From Pleurocapsa sp. MO_226.B13 (GTDB lineage: Bacteria > Cyanobacteriota > Cyanobacteriia > Cyanobacteriales > Xenococcaceae): a DNA stretch of 37,163 nucleotides. The position numbers and the translations under genes were made by a program. The DNA is taken from positions 1-37,163 of the forward strand of contig JASJEI010000058.1 of the NCBI GenBank assembly GCA_030064795.1. The letters run 5' to 3'. Below, piece after piece: positions 32,791-37,163 of the stretch. The stretch's first letter is position 1. Every line of letters begins with the position of its first letter. The notes beneath the pieces are model-generated. The model made no database searches and was not told the origin of the DNA. It saw only the letters and a program-made list of their open reading frames with translations.

Positions 32791-33639
32791 ATGATCAACA
32801 TCGAAATCGAAGTCAAAAATCAGACCAGCAATACAGCCAAATCTACTAAAAACGCCATTCTAGTCATTGGTGGAGCAGAAGATAAAGTACACGGCAAAGA
32901 GATTCTTCAGACCTTTTTTAATCGCTCTGGAGGCTCGGATGCGATTATTGGCATTGTTCCCTGTGCTTCTAGAGAACCGAGTCTGATTGGAGAACGTTAT
33001 TATCGCATCTTTAGCGATATGGGGGCAAAAGAAATCAAAGTACTAGATGTACGCGATCGCTCTGGAGCCAATGACTCAGCTTATCTCAATTTTGTAGAAA
33101 ACTGTACGGGAATTTTTCTGACTGGTGGCGATCAACTCCGTCTTTGTGGTTTACTTGCCGATACTACACTGATGAATAGAATCGTCGAAAGAGCGCAGAA
33201 AGGAGAAATTAGTCTGGCTGGGACTAGTGCTGGGGCTGCCGTGATGGGACATCATATGATTTCTGGTGGCAGTAGTGCGGAGTCTCCTAGCCACTCTTTA
33301 GTAGATATGGCGATGGGTTTGGGAATTATTCCTAAAGTCCTAATCGATCAGCATTTCTATAATCGCAATCGTTTGGCTCGTTTATTGAGTGCTATCTCTG
33401 GGCATTCCGAACTACTGGGAATTGGCATTGATGAAGATACCTGTGCCATGTTTGAAAGCGATGGTATCATTCGGGTGATTGGCAAGGGAACTGTAACCAT
33501 CGTCGATCCGCGTCAGATATCCCATACCAATCAGGCAGGAGCTAGGGGCAGCGATCCTCTGAGCCTACATAATTTGAGACTGCATATCCTAACTCATGGT
33601 GACTGTTACGATCTCAATCAACATCTGCCCTTAACTTGA
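32791..33639 (+). CDS. cphB: Cyanophycinase
   Basis: CphB is an intracellular serine exopeptidase that cuts cyanophycin (multi-Arg-poly-Asp) into beta-Asp-Arg dipeptides. The family core is visible: AILVIGGAEDKVHGKEIL, GIVPCASREPS, FLTGGDQLRL, and LAGTSAGAAVMGHHMISGGS, where the Ser in GTSAGA is the nucleophile. VLIDQHFYNRNRLARLL supplies the His, and GIGIDEDTCAMFE completes the fold. I use the ATG at 32791 (282 residues, close to the roughly 270-residue usual length); the upstream GTG at 32755 is an alternative. It heads the cyanophycin pair with cphA 138 bases downstream. Confidence 0.95.
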   Translation: MINIEIEVKNQTSNTAKSTKNAILVIGGAEDKVHGKEILQTFFNRSGGSDAIIGIVPCASREPSLIGERYYRIFSDMGAKEIKVLDVRDRSGANDSAYLNFVENCTGIFLTGGDQLRLCGLLADTTLMNRIVERAQKGEISLAGTSAGAAVMGHHMISGGSSAESPSHSLVDMAMGLGIIPKVLIDQHFYNRNRLARLLSAISGHSELLGIGIDEDTCAMFESDGIIRVIGKGTVTIVDPRQISHTNQAGARGSDPLSLHNLRLHILTHGDCYDLNQHLPLT

Positions 33640-33777
33640 TAAATACAGTCTAGTATCGATTATCAAATGCTTGATAAATTGTTCGTCAGTAACAGTTTAC
33701 GGGATAACAAAAACGAGATGATGACTTAGTTGTTTAATTATCTTGGTACTGCAAAAAACCTAGAATCGCCAACCACA

Positions 33778-36393
33778 ATGAGAATTCTGAAAACTCAAAC
33801 CTTACGTGGCCCTAACTATTGGAGCATTAGACGCAACAAATTAATTTTGATGCTTCTGGATCTAGAGGAATTAATCGAAAAGCCATCTAATGAGATTCCT
33901 GGATTTTATGAAGGTTTGGTACAGGTTTTACCCAGCCTAATCGAACACTATTGCTCTCCTGGGTATCGTGGCGGTTTTTTTGAGCGGGTCAAAGAAGGCA
34001 CTCTGATGGGGCATATAATCGAACACGTTGCCCTAGAGTTACAAGAATTGGCAGGAATGCCTGTGGGTTTTGGACGTACTAGAGAAACTTCAACCCCTGG
34101 GGTATTTAACGTCGTTTTTGAATACGGAGAAGAACAGGCTGGTCGCTATGCAGGCAGAGCAGCAGTTAGGTTATGCAGATCGATTGTCGAAACGGGTACC
34201 TATCATGAGAGTGAATTAGAGCAAGATCTATCAGACCTGAGAGAACTACGCGCCAATACCGCTCTAGGTCCTTCTACCGAAACGATCGTTAAAGAAGCAG
34301 AAGCTCGCAAGATTCCCTGGATGTGGCTCAGTACCAGAGCTATGTTACAACTAGGTTACGGAGCGAATCAAAAGCGAATTCAGGCTACCTTGAGTAATAA
34401 TACTAGTATTTTGGCGGTAGAGCTTGCCTGTGATAAAGAGGGGACGAAAACTATTCTCGATAATGCAGGAGTCCCAGTACCCAAAGGTACTGTAATTCAC
34501 TATTTAGACGAGCTGGAGCAGGCGATCGCCGATATTGGCGGTTATCCCATTGTCATTAAACCCCTAGACGGCAATCACGGTCGCGGGATCACGATTAATA
34601 TCAATGACTGGTCAGAGGCTGAAGCAGCATACGATTTAGCCAGCCAAGCTTCTAAAACTCGCTCGGTAATAGTAGAGCGATATTATCCAGGCAACGATCA
34701 TCGAGTGTTAGTAGTCAATGGCAAGGTAGTAGCAGTAGCCGAAAGAGTTCCCGCCCATGTGGTTGGCAATGGCAAATCGACCATCGAAGAACTAATCGAA
34801 ATCACCAATCAAGACCCCAAGCGAGGGGACGGACACGATAACGTTTTAACTAAAATTACTATCGATAGAACTTCCCAAGCTGTATTAGAAAAACAAGGTT
34901 ATCAGCTTGATTCGGTGTTACCTCCACAACAAGTAGCCTATCTAAGAGCCACCGCTAATTTAAGTACGGGGGGAGTGGCGATCGATCGCACCGATGAAAT
35001 TCATCCCGAAAATATTTGGATAGCCCAAAGAACCGCTAAAATTATCGGTCTGGATATTGCGGGAATTGATATTGTCACCTCTGATATCAGTCAACCCTTA
35101 AAAGCCACAGGAGGCGTAATAGTTGAGGTTAATGCTGCTCCTGGTTTTAGAATGCACGCTGCTCCTAGTGAAGGATTACCCCGTAATGTGGGTGCATCGG
35201 TATTAGATATGCTCTTCCCTAACAATGCTCCTAGTCGGATTCCGATTGTGGCAATTACGGGGACAAATGGCAAAACTACCACCACTCGTCTGACGGCTCA
35301 TATTTATCGACAAACGGGGAAAGTAGTTGGCTTTACCGCTACAGACGGTATTTATATCCAAGAATATTTGGTTGAAAAAGGTGATAATACAGGGCCGTAT
35401 AGTGCAGGAACAATCTTAAAAGACCCGACAGTAGAAGTAGCGGTGCTAGAAACGGCACGAGGGGGGATCTTACGTTCGGGTTTGGCTTTCGATAGTTGTG
35501 ATATTGGTGTGGTTCTCAATGTTGCTGCCGATCATCTGGGTTTGGGTGGGATCGATACGATCGAGCAAATGGCAAAAGTCAAAGCTGTGGTTGCAGAAAC
35601 AGTTAAACCCGATGGTTATGCCATCTTAAACGCAGACGACCCTCTGGTGACAGCGATGGCAGAGAATGTCAAGTCCAAAGTAGCTTACTTTTCAATGAAC
35701 CCCGATAATCCAATTATCATCGAACATTGTCGTCGTAACGGCTTGGCAGCAATTTACCAAGATGGTTATCTTTCAATTTTGGAAGGACAGTGGACTCTGA
35801 GAGTCGAAAAAGCAGTCAAAATTCCCATGACTATGGGGGGAATGGCTCCGTTTATGATTGCTAATGCTTTGGCTAGTTGTTTGGCAGCATTTGCTCAGGG
35901 AGTTGATATCGAGAAGATTCGCCGAGGGGTTCGCACCTTTGAGATTTCGGACGAACAAATTCCAGGTAGAATGAACCTGTTTGATTTGGGCGACTATCAT
36001 GTCTTAGTAGACTATGCCCACAATCCCCACGGATATAAGGCGGTTGGCGATTTTGTCAAAAATTGGCAGGGTAGAAGAATTGGTGTAGTCGGCGGACCTG
36101 GCGATCGCCGTGACGAAGACTTAATTTTGTTGGGTAATGTTTCGGCGCAGATCTTTGACAGCATTATCATCAAAGAAGATGACGATCCCAGAGGTAGAAA
36201 GCCAGGAGAAGTCGCCGATCTAATTAGTAAGGGAATTTGCCAAGAAAACCCCAATCTTAGATATGAAATTATTTTTGCAGAGACTGAGGCGATCGAGACT
36301 GCTTTGGAGCGGGCAGAAAATGATAATCTGGTAGTGATTTTCCCCGAAAAGATCGAGCAGGCAATTAGTTCGATCAAAGAGCGACTTAATTAA
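33778..36393 (+). CDS. cphA: Cyanophycin synthetase
   Basis: CphA polymerises aspartate and arginine into cyanophycin, the cyanobacterial nitrogen reserve. The 871-residue protein has an N-terminal domain (LRGPNYWSIRRNKLILMLLD), an ATP-grasp domain about residues 200-470 (YPIVIKPLDGNHGRGITINI, VIVERYYPGNDHRVLVVNGK), and a Mur-ligase-like domain from about residue 490 with the P-loop ITGTNGKTTTTRL, ATDGIYIQ, ETARGGILRSG and the DYAHNPHGY motif. I use the ATG at 33778 in place of the TTG 48 bases upstream. I found no GTA-N8-TAC site in the 138-base gap to cphB (only GTA-N6-TAC). Confidence 0.97.
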   Translation: MRILKTQTLRGPNYWSIRRNKLILMLLDLEELIEKPSNEIPGFYEGLVQVLPSLIEHYCSPGYRGGFFERVKEGTLMGHIIEHVALELQELAGMPVGFGRTRETSTPGVFNVVFEYGEEQAGRYAGRAAVRLCRSIVETGTYHESELEQDLSDLRELRANTALGPSTETIVKEAEARKIPWMWLSTRAMLQLGYGANQKRIQATLSNNTSILAVELACDKEGTKTILDNAGVPVPKGTVIHYLDELEQAIADIGGYPIVIKPLDGNHGRGITININDWSEAEAAYDLASQASKTRSVIVERYYPGNDHRVLVVNGKVVAVAERVPAHVVGNGKSTIEELIEITNQDPKRGDGHDNVLTKITIDRTSQAVLEKQGYQLDSVLPPQQVAYLRATANLSTGGVAIDRTDEIHPENIWIAQRTAKIIGLDIAGIDIVTSDISQPLKATGGVIVEVNAAPGFRMHAAPSEGLPRNVGASVLDMLFPNNAPSRIPIVAITGTNGKTTTTRLTAHIYRQTGKVVGFTATDGIYIQEYLVEKGDNTGPYSAGTILKDPTVEVAVLETARGGILRSGLAFDSCDIGVVLNVAADHLGLGGIDTIEQMAKVKAVVAETVKPDGYAILNADDPLVTAMAENVKSKVAYFSMNPDNPIIIEHCRRNGLAAIYQDGYLSILEGQWTLRVEKAVKIPMTMGGMAPFMIANALASCLAAFAQGVDIEKIRRGVRTFEISDEQIPGRMNLFDLGDYHVLVDYAHNPHGYKAVGDFVKNWQGRRIGVVGGPGDRRDEDLILLGNVSAQIFDSIIIKEDDDPRGRKPGEVADLISKGICQENPNLRYEIIFAETEAIETALERAENDNLVVIFPEKIEQAISSIKERLN

Positions 36394-36424
36394 TATTGGT
36401 TCGGTTCGAGATGAAAACGCCTCT

Positions 36425-36640
36425 ATGCCAGACATTAGGAATAGAACTACCCGCCCCCAAGAAGGAGAAGTAATCGGTTATACAGCTACTGGCGAACCAA
36501 TTTTACGCTACAGCGATACTATCCCTCTACCAGACACTAAAGGCAAGGTTGAAGAACTGGCTCTTTATGCGGGTCAAAGTGTTGGTTTGGTCAACAATCT
36601 CAATCCCTCGACTGAGATTATTAATCAACTGAAAAATGCT
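36425..36640 (+). pseudogene. C-terminal stub of a nitronate monooxygenase
   Basis: About 70 codons read MPDIRNRTTRPQEGEVIGYT, then TGEPILRYSDTIPLPD, then GKVEELALYAGQSVGLVNNL, then PSTEIINQLK. This is the ending of nitronate monooxygenase (NMO/2-nitropropane dioxygenase) family proteins, which run ..IRN(S/R)T.., RYSDTIP and ALYAGQS. The FMN-binding barrel (~270 residues) is absent because cphA ends just 31 bases upstream. The reading then passes into antisense IS4 sequence and ends at 36751. It is probably a remnant left by a deletion or insertion at the cphA 3' side. Whether it is translated is unknown. Confidence 0.65.
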
Positions 36641-36951
36641 TCTAATACCGAGCTATCTACTATCCAGATTTTGTCAAACTTTGATAGAGCAAATTCAACA
36701 CTCTCTGGTAATGGACGGTGTTTCCTTTTCGACCAAGACAATTTTAAATAAGGTAATAAATCTTTCAACACTCTTTCAAATAAATCGGCAGGAAAAGTTA
36801 AAAATCGATTGGATACGGCTTGTTGACTTATCTGAGTCGGATTACACCATAAAAAACCTTCTCTCGCCCTAATTCTAGTTAATTCGGTCACTCCTGCTAC
36901 GTCTCTCCAGAGTAAAGTGCGGAATGCACCGTGCAGCTTCCAGAGCGGGAT
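36625..36951 (-). pseudogene. N-terminal relic of an IS4-type transposase
   Basis: The minus strand reads LWKLHGAFRTLLWRDVAGVT, then ELTRIRAREGFLWCNPTQIS, then QQAVSNRFLTFPADLFERVL, then KHRPLPESVEFALSKFDKIW and IVDSSVLEAFFS before a stop. The SQQAxSxRF, F-P-A-LFERVF and IWIVDSSVLEA-F patterns are the N-terminal half of cyanobacterial IS4-type DDE transposases, including the first catalytic Asp (IVDSS). The rest (second Asp and Glu) is missing, so it is inactive. It is open back to a TAA at 36952-36954, inside the palindrome. Confidence 0.75.
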
Positions 36952-36974
36952 TTAAAATCCCGCTTCCGCACGGT
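36917..36974. repeat. Nested palindrome at the IS relic
   Basis: Inner arms AGCGGGATTT (36944-36953) and AAATCCCGCT (36955-36964) with a single central A form a near-perfect stem. Outer GTGCGGAA (36917-36924) pairs with TTCCGCAC (36964-36971), and ACCGTGC (36928-36934) with GCACGGT (36968-36974). It separates the IS4 relic from the IS1634-type gene and may be an insertion target or an element end. Confidence 0.65.
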
Positions 36975-37058
36975 CAAGCCTACATTCAGCAGGTTGGCTG
37001 AAAAATGAGATATTTATGGAAAGTCTCTCAATTTCATCCATTGAACCAGAACCAACCT

Positions 37059-37163
37059 ATGGAAATCGATGTTCAAGACATTGAGCATCTCGGAATCATT
37101 GCAGGTATAGTAGATGAAATCGGCATTGTCGAAATTATCAATCGCTTGCTGGGAACCCATCCC
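37059..37163 (+). CDS. IS1634-family transposase, N-terminus (cut by window edge)
   Basis: The window ends inside an ORF reading MEIDVQDIEHLGIIAGIVDE, then IGIVEIINRLLGTHP. This is the DUF4277-type N-terminus of IS1634-family transposases (..LDHLGIVAGLIDEIGIVEIIN..). The ATG at 37059 fits the usual family start; an in-frame ATG at 37005 would add MRYLWKVSQFHPLNQNQP. The C-terminal DDE domain lies beyond the window, so completeness cannot be judged. Confidence 0.75.
   Translation, partial: MEIDVQDIEHLGIIAGIVDEIGIVEIINRLLGTHP

Noticed and set aside
33640..33777. NtcA site before cphA (GTAACAGTTTAC)
   Set aside because: The spacing is GTA-N6-TAC, not N8, so it does not match the NtcA consensus.
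36012..36377. Minus-strand ORF (121 aa) within cphA
   Set aside because: It lies entirely inside the conserved Mur-ligase domain of cphA with no start context or family of its own.

Overview
This window looks like a piece of a cyanobacterial chromosome. The HIP1 palindrome GCGATCGC recurs throughout, inside and between genes. Many genes are of cyanobacterial type: a stand-alone KaiA C-terminal domain, a LabA-like NYN protein, an SLH-OprB iron-type porin, a ThiE with an N-terminal extension, cyanophycinase with cyanophycin synthetase, and a DUF1830 protein. The modest GC content and the many short intergenic repeats and insertion-sequence remnants would fit a Pleurocapsales or Chroococcales-like species, but that placement is an inference.

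Layout. 1-1.3 kb: thiamine genes thiS and thiE (minus strand). 1.3-2.4 kb: gene-poor, with one credible small ORF. 2.4-4.7 kb: two glycosyltransferases (GT2, GT4). 4.7-5.9 kb: a DUF5872/Rho_N protein and a decayed gene fragment. 5.9-9.9 kb: an atypical pdxJ divergent from an SDR gene, then ilvN, an alpha/beta hydrolase and an acyltransferase. 10.3-15.4 kb: metG, a labA-like NYN gene, an LptC-like lipoprotein overlapping a Nudix gene, and an SGNH hydrolase. 15.7-22.4 kb: a block that could serve purine and nucleoside use. It holds xdhC and a MobA-like nucleotidyltransferase (overlapping), then a porin behind a textbook NtcA-type promoter, a nucleoside hydrolase fused to RTX-like repeats, and a DMT-family exporter. 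22.6-25.8 kb: small proteins, a TnpB relic, DUF1830, a zinc-ribbon protein, the short KaiA and an APH-AAA kinase fusion. 25.8-29 kb: a pentapeptide-repeat protein, pyrF and aroE, with heptanucleotide repeats around pyrF. 29.5-31.6 kb: a large acidic CARDB-repeat protein. 32-36.4 kb: trmD, divergent from the cyanophycin pair cphB-cphA. 36.4-37.2 kb: a mobile-element scrapyard, with the C-terminal stub of a nitronate monooxygenase, an IS4-type transposase relic, a nested palindrome and the start of an IS1634-type transposase cut by the window edge.

Most genes are conserved housekeeping functions. The strongest candidates for something new are the short KaiA without kaiB/kaiC beside it, the NtcA-type promoter heading a porin and a probably exported nucleoside hydrolase next to a molybdenum-hydroxylase maturation pair, and the repeat and IS relics that have reshaped gene ends. 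I found no CRISPR array, rRNA or tRNA gene, and no complete insertion sequence.
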